NCBI RefSeq assembly: GCF_000182565.1
Contig: NW_015971537.1
Location: 903,299 to 967,298 of the forward strand
Source: Spizellomyces punctatus DAOM BR117
Lineage: Eukaryota > Chytridiomycota > Chytridiomycetes > Spizellomycetales > Spizellomycetaceae
Direction: 5' to 3'
DNA: 64,000 nucleotides
Shown: piece by piece, positions 1 through 11,117 of the stretch
How positions within the stretch are numbered: position 1 is the first letter of the stretch
Layout: each line of letters begins with the position of its first letter
Translations under genes and position numbers: made by a program
The notes under the pieces: model-generated
What the model was told of the DNA's origin: nothing
Databases searched by the model: none
Seen by the model: only the letters and a program-made list of their open reading frames with translations

Positions 1-2
1 TT

Positions 3-19
3 CCCCCCCCCCCCCCCCC
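3..19. repeat. poly-C tract (17 C)
   Basis: An uninterrupted run of 17 C at the left edge of the window. The rest of the 3' flank up to the RING gene is AT-rich and shows no gene. An equal C17 tract occurs at 53504-53520. Confidence 0.9.
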
Positions 20-213
20 AGCCAAGGTCTATTCTATGACAAATTTCCAACGCAAGAGTTTATACATGAGATATCTTTGCAAAAGAAAAGCGGATGAGAA
101 TGCCAAAGTATACATGCTGCATACAAGAGATATGAAAGGTATACGAAGTAGATATACACACATTCCCCAATACGTAAATCGCACAGGCAGTGGGATATAA
201 ATATTCTTTATCT

Positions 214-1723
214 TCAAGGAAGTCTACGAGTCGCCGGGCGTCTGATACGACGCGGAGGTAGAGTAGTTGAAGAGGAGGAAGTGGTTGTTTCGGGATGAAC
301 CTGACGTCGACGCTTCGGGTGACGACCGACCGTCTCGTGGGCAGACTCTACTCGGCTTTCTTCAATCTCTTCATCTCGGTGTCGTTTCTTGCCGCGTGTC
401 AGAGGCGATGGCGATCGGCGAATGCGGGTTGACCGGGCGGTACGACGCGGCAAAGCGATAACGCGTTCAGCAGTATTGCTCGAGGATGAGTCCTCATCAT
501 CAGCATTATTTTCATCCTCGTTATCCGTATCAGGATCATTACTCAGTTCTTCGTCGCGTTTAGCCATGCGTTGCCGGATGCCTGCATTATAGTCTTCGTT
601 TTCCGTCGCGATTTCGTATCGGCAGGACGGGCAGGTACAACTCGTCTTGAGCCAGGTGGAAATACAGCCTCGATGAAAGAGATGATGGCAGGGCATGCGC
701 AGAATTTCCTCGTCAGGTGGGAGTGGATCCGTAGTAAGGGTGTGGGCGATGAAATCCTCTTGGCAGATGGCGCATAACTTGTGTTTCTCCCGTCTCCGTT
801 CGGATAAGTATATCACTGGTAAGCCGGAAATTGCAATGTCGCTTGCGGGAGGTTGACCTTGCAAATGAGGTGGGTTGGAGTTTAAGCGTTCAAGGAGCAT
901 GCTCTGCATTATAGGAAAAGACGATCCGATTAGTAATCGCTAAAGAGGACGGCAACACAGAGATGGCAACATGCCAACCTACCAACAATAGAATGGGAAG
1001 ATTTCCTGTCCGATCCTCCTCCTCTTCGTTGACTCCACCTTGTCGTGATGCATTGCGTCTTTCCCGTAGGGAGCGTGGCCAAAATAACACCGAATGACCA
1101 TCCGGTAACCGCCCACCATTTTCCCCCGAGATGTAAAAGGTCAGGGTAAAGGTATGGGGTTGATCCGCTGGAACCTGCCCTGTCTCGTCCGAAGCGCGGG
1201 GTTCACCGGTAGGTGTAGTACTGCTTTCGTTTGGATTGCTCTCATTGTTGGAGGTGCCCTGGTCCGAAAGATGGAGATGAAAGTCGAAAGTTGGTATGTT
1301 ATCAGGGGCTGTTTCTTGAGGGTTTACTGCGGAAAGCTCAGGCGGAATAGGCGGAAAATCTGGTGGCAGATTTCGCAGTGTTTCCCGACGGCTGGCTCTT
1401 TGGGCTCTGGCGCTAGCAGCTGGGTTGCTACGGGCAGTTCCATCTTCCGTCATTGCACCACTCAGAGCGCCCAATCCCGAAAGGCGTGGAATAGGATGAA
1501 AAAGGACGCGAGAGCGAGGCGCTATGGAAATACCGCTGCCAAACGATGTTCTGGAAGGATGTGGACCAGATGTGTTTACCGGAGCATCTCCCTCGGCATC
1601 CTCAATTTCCCCCCACAAGCGTGCTCTTTCCAACGGCCTACTTGGATTCTCAGAACCTGAGGTGCTGCTGTTACTGCTGTCGTGATTGTTATCTATATTG
1701 TTTACGTGGTTGTTATCCGACAT
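214..1723 (-). CDS. RING-H2 E3 ubiquitin ligase
   Basis: Exons 983-1723 and 214-903, one 79-bp intron (GTAGGT donor, TACTAATC branch site, TGCAG acceptor, phase 0), 476 aa. The C-terminal half has a RING-H2 finger with C291, C294, C319, H321, H324, C327, C338 and C341, preceded by the AI..LPV segment typical of RNF115/RNF126-type ligases. The first ~240 residues are low complexity, rich in S, N and P. The tail after the ring is acidic, then basic (R/K/S/T), possibly a nuclear signal. The start is MSDNN at 1723; further in-frame sequence upstream has no ATG. Expected role: a soluble E3 recruiting E2-ubiquitin through the ring; substrate unknown. No transmembrane segment is evident in the chosen model. 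Confidence 0.85.
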
Positions 1724-2237
1724 TTGCGTGCGTGCGTGTGAGTGTGATGAAATGCGAGATTTGATAAGAAACCAAACAAGAGGAATTCCCAAAGAGAATC
1801 CTTTCAAGTTATGTGAAAATGAGAAAGATGGAATGAGACAGAGATGAAAGGGCCGAAGTGGAAGAGCAACCTGCTTTTACGTGAGGATTAAACTGGTGAG
1901 CAGTTGGCCAATGGGGGGAGCTTTGACTGTTAAAAAGGGCTTCCCGGGTTATCTCCGCCGTCCCCCCCCCACTGTCAAACTCCCCAACCACGACACATGA
2001 CTGCGCCGCCAACATCACGTAATGCACACATTCGTCAGCCATGCTGCGCCACATGACTGCGCAATTGATTTTGAGATGGATTTTGGAAGGTCTGATTGGG
2101 AAGACAGATCTTGATGTGCTTTACCACATAGGTACCTGCTGGACGTTAGGGATTCTGCTTAGAAATGCCCGTTTTCCTGACGGAAGCCATCAGGTATGGC
2201 GCTCATCAAGCTTTTTAAATGGAAAATTGTAAGTAAT
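1724..2237. other. intergenic, RING 5' flank and NAT9 3' flank
   Basis: It contains a C10 run near 1963 and no ORF that resembles a protein. It must hold the promoter of the RING gene and the terminator of the NAT9-type gene; neither can be pinpointed. Confidence 0.5.
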
Positions 2238-3251
2238 CTATTCTAATGCGCTCAAGGTCCATCCGTCGGTTCCTCCCTCCAACAATCTGTTCAAACTTTC
2301 ATCGCACGGCCTAGCTAGCGTGACTTCCTGGAAAACCTCTGACACTGTCACCTCGTGAAACCCAAGTTTGTCTTTAAACAATACAAGACTTGGTGTATTA
2401 TTTAATGAGATCTTTGCTGTGAATGTCGTGACATGCAACGAAGTAATAGCTGCAAAAGAGGATTAGATGCGTTGAGACAGTTTACATTCACGTATTTGCA
2501 GCCTACCGTATCGCATCATTAGCATGGCCGCTTCTATGCCCAGCCCTTGTCTACGCGCAGATGGTTCTGTCGGGTGTCGTTAGACGACGGGCGAGATCGG
2601 CGGAGATGGGGCTTGGCACTCACCAGCAACCATCAATTCCAGCTCCGCACTTTGGGGATCATCGTGGTCGTTAAAGAAAAGGTTGACATCTCCTACCATA
2701 CCTGAACCATCACAAAAGATTGGGTTACATGTTTGAATGATTGAAACTTGTGAAATCCATGGAACAGACCACCCCATATGCCAGTGCTTCCAACACGGTT
2801 GCCCTCAAACACTGGTGAAAGCAAGATAAAGGTGCATTCTAACGGAAAGATATAAACGGAGGCGTTGATATAGATTTCAAACTCGCTAGCCAAATACCAT
2901 ATAAAACCCACCAAACTACCCACTTTTTTCATCTTCAAACCAAGACTTTTGCATATCATACTCTTCTTCCAAAGTCAGAGGTTCTGATGCCGTCATCTCT
3001 GTGTCCTATTTCAGTCAATGCGCGCTCTTATGGCGAGATGCATGGGGCAGCACCCCCTCTCACCTTGCAGAAAAGGATCCGTCATCCATGTGTGGTAGAT
3101 CTCCACATGCTCAGGTTTGTATGGAACGAGAACAACTTTTTGGCCTACGTGACGACGAGTGTGGCATTGTTGTATGTGCTGTTGCAAGAGCGATGCAGTG
3201 GAAGGAAAAGAAAGGATTACCTTTTATGACCACATTGCTGTTTGCCTTCAT
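2238..3251 (-). CDS. NAT9: NAT9-family N-acetyltransferase (GNAT)
   Basis: Seven exons: 3221-3251, 3064-3144, 2924-2998, 2797-2838, 2624-2746, 2507-2566, 2238-2449. They sum to 207 aa, the same length as human NAT9. Family landmarks in order: QKVVLVPYKPEHV near the start, MTASEPLTLEEEY, MVGDVNLFF, the acetyl-CoA loop RRQGLGIEAA, and the C-terminal FHEVTVSEVFQEVTL. NAT9 proteins are GNAT-fold acetyltransferases linked in animals to microtubule stability; the fungal substrate is unknown. The fourth intron (2747-2796, 50 bp) is the least certain junction. Its start codon is 99 bp from the divergent PNPO start, so the two probably share a promoter. Confidence 0.9.
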
Positions 3252-3350
3252 GCTTTGGGTCGCAAGACGGTGCCGATCGCGTCGCGCGATCTGGGGCTCT
3301 TTGACCACTGCTCTGTCCTTTCACACTCTGCGGATTTTCCACCGTTTTTC

Positions 3351-4112
3351 ATGCTGCGAATCTTGTTTTCGAGGCGAGCATTTCTATCTCCTGGAATTCG
3401 ATATACTGCCCACACGTACCAGCCAAGCCTACGCAGCAGCATGTCAAGTCCACCCATCCACCACCCAGAAATTGCCGCCATGCGGATAAACTACACCCAA
3501 CCAACACTAACAGAATCCCAGCTCGATCCCAACCCAATTACTCAGTTTGAACGGTGGTTCAACGAGGTCAAATCCTCTGGAACAATCCGCGAACCCAACG
3601 CAATGGCCCTTGCGACATCGTGTCCGACAACAGGTCGTCCATCCTGTCGTATGGTGCTGTTCAAAGACGTTGACGAGACTGGGTTGGTCTTTTACACCAA
3701 TTATGAGTCTCGCAAGGCACGGGAATTGGATGCCAACCCTTTTGCTGCTTGTACGTTCTGGTGGGGTGAGCGATCGGTGCGTGTAGAGGGTAAAGTAGAG
3801 AGAACATCAGCCGACGAGAGTGATACCTATTATAATTCTAGACCAAGGGGCAGTCGACTGGGAGCGTGGGCGTCCCCGCAAAGTAAAGTGCTAACTGGCG
3901 GACGGGCAGAATTGGAGCAACATGAGAAGGACATACAGGAACGGTTCAAGGATGTAGAGGATGTGCCACGACCGGAACATTGGGGTGGTTATAGAGTGAT
4001 ACCGGATAGAATCGAGTTTTGGGCAGGGAGACCTTGTAGGCTACACGATAGAATCGTGTATACAAGACATTCATCCGATTCAGAATGGTCGGTCCTTAGA
4101 TTAGCTCCCTAG
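3351..4112 (+). CDS. PNPO: pyridoxamine 5'-phosphate oxidase
   Basis: Single exon, 253 aa. The enzyme uses FMN to oxidise pyridoxamine/pyridoxine 5'-phosphate to pyridoxal 5'-phosphate, the last step of vitamin B6 cofactor synthesis. Seen here: the FMN-binding barrel with RMVLFKDVDETGLVFYTNY, the ACTFWW strand, RGSRLGAWASPQS, HWGGYRVIPDRIEFW and the family C-terminus ending RLAP. The ATG at 3351 gives an R/S-rich N-terminal segment of about 30 residues that could be a mitochondrial targeting peptide. A later Met (MSSPP) would give a cytosolic form. Confidence 0.93.
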   Translation: MLRILFSRRAFLSPGIRYTAHTYQPSLRSSMSSPPIHHPEIAAMRINYTQPTLTESQLDPNPITQFERWFNEVKSSGTIREPNAMALATSCPTTGRPSCRMVLFKDVDETGLVFYTNYESRKARELDANPFAACTFWWGERSVRVEGKVERTSADESDTYYNSRPRGSRLGAWASPQSKVLTGGRAELEQHEKDIQERFKDVEDVPRPEHWGGYRVIPDRIEFWAGRPCRLHDRIVYTRHSSDSEWSVLRLAP

Positions 4113-5020
4113 TGGGAGAGTTTTCTGGATAGTCAATAGTGTCTGTCGTGAAGGACAGTAATATATATGCCCTTGCAATGCACATGTGTATCTCTTAAAC
4201 ACAAATAAGAATCGAAGATTATGAAGGTAGAACACCCTCAAAGCAATGAAAGACTGGACATGGATGACATGGATCTCACAAAGATTAGTCGGCACCTCGA
4301 TGCAGATTTGGACAAACGTGCCTGGAACGGACCACAGGTGTACGCTACAAGTCCCTTTCCATTAATTTGCAGTTATATGATCGAAAAGGACGCTCTCGAA
4401 CAGGCCACAGTAGCGCAGGCGAACCTGACATGCCGACAACAAACTTGTTCGCTATTGACAACGGGCACCACGAGATGAAATGACCAACTGTAACACTGGT
4501 GTTCTCCTGCTCTCCCGCGTACTTTGCAGACGGCGGTCACTGCCGGCAAGGGAACAGACCAAGTTGACTGCCCCATATCACACGGCCACTTGCAACGCAA
4601 GGGATAGGGAAGTTGCATGGATCTGATAGGGACGGACTCTGTAGCCAATGGCAGCTCTGCTGCGGGAATTACAAAGATGGATTTGTACAATAGATCCATC
4701 ATGGCCTGGACATGGCAGCAGCGCAGCTTCACAGGCACCAAAAGATAAAAGGCGGGCTTCATTTTTCGAGGGCTACGAAGCAATCAGATCGGTGGAGAGC
4801 AACAAAGCCACCAGGGGCGTTTGCCAAACCCCGTACTTCATGCTAATGGAAGAGTCGTTAGGGACAATCAACGGTTGTTGTCGTGTTCCGCTCCTGTGGG
4901 GGTTTCAAGAGAACTAGGAACAGTTTGGTTACAATCCTCGTAAAAATAGAAAATGCTGTCAACAACACACACTAGCAACCACGCTAGCAAATAAACACAA
5001 GAGCCTTCTTGACCAAATTC
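4113..5020. other. gene-free spacer between convergent PNPO and CCZ1
   Basis: No ORF matches a known family and no convincing splice chain was found. It contains TTGCAACGCAAGGGA at 4590-4604, also present at 7609-7623. TGTTCTCCTGC at 4500-4510 is also shared with 7575-7585, which suggests a degraded dispersed repeat. Confidence 0.4.
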
Positions 5021-7131
5021 TCATTGCAAAACATCACTAAAATACGCCATTGTAAACCTTTTCACTTCATCTAAAACCAGACATACAAAAAAAAAATCAA
5101 TACCCCATTCAAAGGAAATACTCGAACAAATGGCCAAAACTCACCATCAATATCCACCAAAGTGGCATCACTTTTCGGAAACACCATAAATAACTCTCTA
5201 TCCTCTGATCGTCGTCCAATCACCCACGCATCCGACGCGGTCTTGATACATAGTTCGTTCGGGTGACCGGCATGCGAGCTGCAATATTGTGTGTTTGGAC
5301 TGTAATCCGTTTTTAAGAATAATGGGGTTTGTTCGGTGACTTACCTCATGAAATCGTCGTGCATCCTGTCGACGCATGTTATTAGGTCAGGTGTTAAGAT
5401 GGTGGATTTATACGCTCCAATAGAGGTTTTGAATGCGAGGTTCATGGAGTTGTAGTAGAGGTACCGAAAGTGTTGGTCCGCAAATTCACTGTAAAGTGTT
5501 AGATGAATGTGCAGTTGACGGGTGCCCTGAAAATGGGATGGGTATTTACCCTAGATGTCGGGCATTTGTCCATCCCTCCGACAGGACGCCTGATAGGGAT
5601 CGCAGCCGGTCATCAAGAAACCCTGCTAAATGGACATAAAACTCTCCGTTCCGGATATCAGTTTCTGGTGGTTTTTTGTCGGTTGGGTTGACATCTACTG
5701 TTGATGATGGGGGTATGAGAAAGACCAATGTGCACTCCTCTTCAAACTAGATTGTAAATGTTTGTTACTACAAAATGGGAGCCGAGTTGTGAACGAGTCG
5801 CTTACCTGATACACAACAAGAAAATGCTCAACAGCGTGGTGTCCAATATACACGCTCCTCATTTCAACGTTTACGCCAGCCATACTGGGATTCGTTGGTC
5901 CCACCAAGTACCCAGAAAACCGCTGTCCTTTTCTCCCTAGCGCCATCTTTGGCTGACGCGGAGCCCGAAGGCCCATTCGACGTGTAGCTATCACGGGCTG
6001 AAAAGGGCGTATCATCAGGATCTCTAAACGCCAAAAAACATCACAACAAAGATGTGCTACGGACCTCGCCTTTTCGTTTGACTTGATTGACAATCGGGTC
6101 ATACACCCGGCCCGTTTCGGGATCTGTCAAAAAATCGTAGACGCTTTTTAAATCTTGAAAGCTTTCGAGCCCGCTCCACACGAGTTGATCGTGCCAGAGG
6201 AAGCAAACATGACGCAGGATGGGAAACTGGGATTGGAGATCATGGATAAAGGAGGATATCTGTAGGTACGAAGATTTGTCTAGCGATGCAAAATGGATAC
6301 CTTGAAGAAAAGATGAAGATCAGATACGGGGTTTCCAAAGACGGTCAGTTACGAAATCATACCACATAGGGCATTGACCAAGTCCAGTGATGCAACATCT
6401 ATTCGTGGTATATAGCTTGTAAAAAACTCTTCCAGAGTCTTTTTGAGTATGATGATGGATTGGGTTTGAGCGACATGATCGAACCCCTTGTAAAGAAACT
6501 TTGGAAAAAGAAACCAGTTCTTTAGCCACATCCTACAGCATACGAATAACGCATAACATCACTACACCTTGAAAAACTCATAACTCCGCTCCAAAACTCT
6601 TTTCAAAATACTATCCTGCAGCTCACTGTCCAAATACTCGATTTTGCTCAGTCGTGCTGATCTCGTCCGCGTTCCAAGTCTTACTTTCTTCCGACAAAGA
6701 AGGATTTAGACAGTATACGAAATGGTGAAGACGGGTGGAGAAGAGAGTACCAATAACATCCAGTATCCGGGCTCGGGTTCGTAAAGAATGACACGGTGTT
6801 TACGGGTGTGGACGGTCTCGCAGGGGTGGGATGGTGAAAAGGTTCTAACGAGGAATTTGCCGAGGTGTTAGCGGTTGTGAAATTAAATGAGACGGCATTC
6901 CAGCCCCGCCCAGGTACCACCAAAAAAACAGGCAATGTTGGCGAGAACACACCTCGTAAACTGCACCAAGGCCTGTGCGAGTCCAACCTGACGAGACTTT
7001 TCATTGAGTGACGTTGATGCTGGATGGAAGAAGCAAATTTGGTCTGCTGATGTTTTCTCTGTTTGTCCAAAGGTGGGGTTGAAGACTGCAAAGTAGACAA
7101 GAGATGCAGGACGGGTTTTGGTCGTATCCAT
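5021..7131 (-). CDS. CCZ1: CCZ1, subunit of the Mon1-Ccz1 Rab7 exchange factor
   Basis: Ten exons: 6953-7131, 6751-6844, 6566-6687, 6363-6532, 6061-6300, 5806-6023, 5550-5746, 5345-5488, 5145-5278, 5021-5070; 515 aa (human about 480). With Mon1 it activates Rab7/Ypt7 on late endosomes, vacuoles and autophagosomes. Collinear landmarks: FAVFNPTFGQTEKT, VGLAQALVQFTRTFSPS, GYWMLL, IEYLDSELQDSIL, LVWSGLESFQD, RFSGYLVGP, YLYYNSMNLAFK, SDAWVIGRRSEDRELF and a C-terminus resembling the animal one. Two introns are exceptionally short (6533-6565, 33 bp; 6024-6060, 37 bp), but without them the frame is broken and homology lost. Confidence 0.92.
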
Positions 7132-8071
7132 GTTTAGACTATGGTCCAGCCCGTCGCGGGATCTTGGACTAAGGGACGTTTGCAGTGCGCGTTTTGGTTC
7201 ACAAGGACTGGTACAGAGTCCAAATGACCAAATAACGAGAAGGGAATGTGCTTTTGGAAATGCCAAAGGCAACTCCAACGCGCTACCGTTTAGACTTATG
7301 CAGCTGGCAAGTGCATCAAAAAGTCGAACAGTCCGCCTTGTAGAGACAGCGGTGGACCAGAATGGAGCGCACCACCATGAGCAGCACAGATCTCGTCCAT
7401 TTAACCATCACCCTGCGACATACTGGACGCAAACCACACCACACAACGACAACACATCTCTCGCCCTCATGAACTTTATCTCTTACTGTTCTGTTCCATT
7501 CCGAAATATCCCACTCCCTTGCAAAGATCCATAAACGATCGCCCCAACAACGGCTGTCAAGACAGCAGAACTTTGTTCTCCTGCGCACTTGCACAATAAC
7601 GATCTGAATTGCAACGCAAGGGAAGGACGACACATACAAGCCATGTCATCCCAGTCCCCAATAGCCAAAAAGAAAACAGCCATTGCACATACACACAAAT
7701 GTCCCAGTTGTTTTCTTCCTTGCAATAAAAGTGCTGGCGACAGCTCGGAAAAAGGGAGCCCAGTCTACCAGCCCAAAAAGCCAAAAATTATGCTGCCGAT
7801 ATGTTCTTGATAGCCATACCGCAACGGTAAAAGCTCTTGAGACTTTTCCGTTGTCCCATTTCCAACAATGGAGGGGAGCAACCCTTTTAAAGAAGAAGAC
7901 GAAGAAGAAGCAAGTTGCTTTTTATACGCTTTCCCTAATGTGGCTGGATGACGCATCCACATGCTAACCTCGTCCCGGCTCCTTCCGTTTCCCGTTTTTA
8001 TAAAAACCAAGCAGATTGCTCAACAAAACAATCTCCATCTTTTCAACCCTCTAAACACACACTTTTCAAAC
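7132..8071. other. spacer upstream of CCZ1 and MDH
   Basis: This is the divergent upstream region of CCZ1 and malate dehydrogenase. Apart from the shared repeat motif at 7609-7623 I see no gene. The overlapping small ORFs on both strands have no recognisable domain. Confidence 0.4.
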
Positions 8072-9258
8072 ATGGTATTTATTCTGTGCACAATCACGAA
8101 AAAAGGTCATCATCATCATGTCTTTGGTTCACAGGTCAAAGTCGCAGTCCTCGGAGCCGCTGGCGGTATCGGCCAACCCCTTTCCCTCCTCCTCAAGGCC
8201 AACACAACCATCACAGAGCTAGCTCTCTTTGATATTGCCAACACAGCCGGAGTGGCGGCAGATCTCTCGCACATTAACACGCCCGCAAAGGTGACTGGAT
8301 ACAAGGGTGATGAGCAATTGGAGGGTGCGCTCAAGGGTGCGGATGTAGTGGTTATTCCCGCTGGTGTGCCTCGGAAGCCTGGTATGACCCGTGACGATTT
8401 GTTCAAGATCAATGCCGGGATTGTAAAGAACCTTGCTACGGCTGCTGCAAAGTAAGTGATTTCGTAGGCGACGTTTTCAAAAGTTGTTGTAGATATGTTG
8501 TATTGATGGAATGAAAATAGGCACTGCCCCAAGGCATTCATGGCCATCATTTCCAACCCTGTCAACTCGACCGTTCCCATTGTTGCTGAGGTCTTCAAGG
8601 CCCACGGTGTTTACGATGCCAAGAGGTGAGAAAGGGATTATCATGAAACCTCTCGCAGGTGCTAATGTGTTTTATTCTGTCCAGGATCTTTGGAGTGACA
8701 ACATTGGACATTGTCCGTGCCAACACGTTTGTCTCTGAATTGAAAAACACGGAACCCCAGAGCACCAATGTCCCAGTCATTGGTGGACACTCTGGTGTGA
8801 CCATTATCCCCGTTCTCTCTGCGGTATGGTATAAAGTCTTTGTCAGCACCGTGAAAACAAACTAATGTCCTTTATAGACTGGCCACTCTTTCACGGACGA
8901 GCAAGTCGAGCGCCTCACGCAGCGCATCCAGTACGGTGGTGACGAAGTTGTCAAGGCCAAGGACGGCGCCGGTTCCGCGACGCTCTCCATGGCCTATGCT
9001 GGAGCCCGGTTCGTCAACTCCCTCCTCGAAGCGAGTGTCTTGAAAAAGACGGGCGTGACGGAATGCACATATGTCAAGAGCGACGTCGCTGAAGGCCTCG
9101 AGTACTTTTCGACCGTGGTTGAACTTGGACCTGAGGGTGTGAGCAAGATTCACCCCATTCCATCCTTGAATGCCCATGAGAAAAAGTTGCTGGATGCCGC
9201 TGTACCGGAATTGAAGGCGAACATTCAAAAGGGGGTGGACTTTGTCAAGAATGCGTAA
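8072..9258 (+). CDS. MDH: malate dehydrogenase (NAD-dependent)
   Basis: Interconverts malate and oxaloacetate with NAD(H). Exons 8072-8074, 8135-8451, 8521-8625, 8685-8823, 8878-9258; 314 aa. The Rossmann motif [19 protein letters not shown] follows the initiator directly; [17 protein letters not shown] holds the substrate arginines and [10 protein letters not shown] the catalytic histidine. No targeting peptide is predicted in the spliced form, so a cytosolic or peroxisomal location is likely. The first intron lies between ATG and codon 2 and is translatable in frame (20 codons including four His), so an unspliced reading would look complete. The last codon GCG-TAA overlaps a GTAAGT donor; splicing to 9356 would recreate Ala-stop with an unchanged protein. 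Confidence 0.95.
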
Positions 9259-9596
9259 GTATGGATTTTGCATTGCTGAAAACCGTGTGAACTATCAATG
9301 ACGTTTTGCTTTTTGTTTGTAATTTGCTTTCTGCGTTTTTCTGTGTTTTGGGTAGTTAAGTACGTCGCGTTTGTAATAGATTATCATCAATATGGAATAG
9401 TGTGTGGGTTGACGACGAATTGCCTGCTACCTATGTGCTGCTTATTGACTTACTTCTGACATCCTGCATAATTTACCGACGACTCGACCATCCCAACTTG
9501 TCCACTTGCCCCAAATTCCATGACCATGAAATATCCGACATGCAGATCATCCATCCTTGCTGTACAAATCCTCCTCAAATACATACACATCCACCG
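9259..9596. other. spacer between convergent MDH and LYRM2
   Basis: Holds the possible 3'-terminal mini-exon of MDH (9356-9359) and both 3' untranslated regions. Nothing else is recognised. Confidence 0.5.
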
Positions 9597-10088
9597 TCAC
9601 GAAACACCGACTTTAGATAATGACACACTCCTTTCCAAAGTCCGCAACTGCACCACACCCTGGGAAATCAACATTGAAATCTTTTCCTATACAAAAAAGG
9701 CAACAAAAACCAGATAAACAAACATGCCCCCCATATTCAAAAATCGAGTACGTTGGCAGTATCTTTTAATAAAACAAAACAACTTACATACCGAATCAAC
9801 TTCATACCGATACCGCTCAAAATCCGATCTAGCCCAATCTCTTATAAATTTCTTATTTTCCGGATCCAAATCTAAATAGTTCATTATTAGAACTCCATCC
9901 CATCACCATTACTTGCTTTTATTTGGGAAACGTACGACGGGTAAGACGAAGTATGGACCGATAAAGTCCCAACGCTTTTTGACGGGTTAAAAACTATATG
10001 TGCGTTAATAATGCTTCTATGGTTATTTGCTTGTCGTTTGGGATGGACTTACTTGTGCGAGGGAGGGTGTTGATGGGTGCAGTGGCAT
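9597..10088 (-). CDS. LYRM2: LYR-motif protein, LYRM2-like
   Basis: Four exons: 10053-10088, 9936-9993, 9792-9871, 9597-9686; 87 aa (human LYRM2 is 88). LYRM proteins are small mitochondrial helical adaptors binding acyl carrier protein; LYRM2 is linked to complex I assembly. The signature is SLAQFLTRQKALGLYRSILR, with the L-Y-R triplet. WARSDFERYR follows, then the C-terminal helix ISMLISQGVVQLRTLERS, which matches the family end. The third intron (105 bp) is longer than neighbours. The start codon is 191 bp from the divergent GOT1 start. Confidence 0.9.
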
Positions 10089-10279
10089 GAACGTAGGTGC
10101 GAATGCAGAAACCAAAAAGGGTTGTGTGTTGGCAAGAAACGGAGGATGAAGCGCTTTGAACAAGACCACGTATATCACGTGACTACACGTGGTCAACGGA
10201 CTGAACTGCATCGAAAGCGGAGACCCAAAAGGGTTGTTCACGGTTATTATTTTGAGTAGTTGATTTAACAGATTAAAAC
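10089..10279. promoter_or_regulatory. bidirectional LYRM2/GOT1 promoter with two CACGTG boxes
   Basis: Two E-boxes at 10176-10181 and 10186-10191, ten bases apart, lie roughly midway between the two start codons. Similar boxes recur upstream of many genes in the window. Confidence 0.5.
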
Positions 10280-10948
10280 ATGTGGTTAACGGATACGCAA
10301 AGTGAGTTTTTTCTAATGGAATACAGACGTAGTGATTTGTACTTACTCGTTTTTTAGAGATTGGGGTGGGGTTAACGGCGTTTGGGGTATTGTTCATGTT
10401 ATTGGGCGTCATGTTGTTTTTTGATGGAGGATTACTAGCAATCGGAAACGTAAGTCCTTTGAAATCACAACATTCCACATGACGTTGGTAACTAATGGTT
10501 GAGACAGATTTTATTTATAGGCGGTTTAACACTCATTATCGGTCTCTCGAAAACAATTGCATTCTTTGCAAGACCGGAAAAGATGCGGGGAACCATTTGT
10601 TTTTTGGGTGGGGTTTGTTTGGTTTTTGCGAGGTGGGCGGTTGTGGGGATTGTGGTTGAGGCGATTGGGTTTGTGAATTTGTTTGGGTAAGGTTTTTTTT
10701 TGTGTTTGTCGAAATATGTTGAAAGTTTTTTTTGTTAATGGTTGGTTTTGGACGATAGGGATTTCTTTCCGGTTGTGATTGGGTTTCTACGAAAGATGCC
10801 CGTTATTGGGTCCGTGTTGAATACGCCGGGGATATCACATGTATGTATTGACCATGTCGTTTTTTCATTCTAGTTGTGATTTGGTGGTCTAATGTTGGTC
10901 TAATACTAGGTCATTGATAAACTCATGGGCTCAAAATTACCCGTATAA
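10280..10948 (+). CDS. GOT1: GOT1 vesicle transport protein
   Basis: Five exons: 10280-10301, 10358-10449, 10508-10686, 10759-10840, 10910-10948; 137 aa (yeast Got1 is 138). Small four-TM protein of ER-Golgi membranes that helps COPII/fusion-dependent traffic. Seen: the [18 protein letters not shown]-terminus, a hydrophobic hairpin with [41 protein letters not shown] in the loop, then two further hydrophobic spans and [17 protein letters not shown]. The start fits the conserved family N-terminus exactly. Confidence 0.95.
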
Positions 10949-11117
10949 TAACTATTTGCATTTATGAATGCTTTTTTTGTTGTGTATCGCAAAAGGAGAG
11001 AAGACAATACCCCCCCAATTATTATATTATTGTATTTTATACTACAAGTTGTGTAATGGCGTAAGGATGTGGTACGAATATATATGTACAAAAAGCAAAA
11101 AAAGAGCATTGCTTTTT

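Noticed and set aside
1154-1660. 168-codon plus-strand ORF
   Set aside because: An antisense shadow of the low-complexity N-terminal exon of the RING gene.
4373-4783. 136-codon minus-strand ORF in the PNPO-CCZ1 spacer
   Set aside because: No recognisable domain, no supporting promoter or splice context, and it overlaps a probable repeat.
10023-10478. 151-codon minus-strand ORF
   Set aside because: It overlaps LYRM2, the shared promoter and GOT1 exons on the other strand and has no family resemblance.
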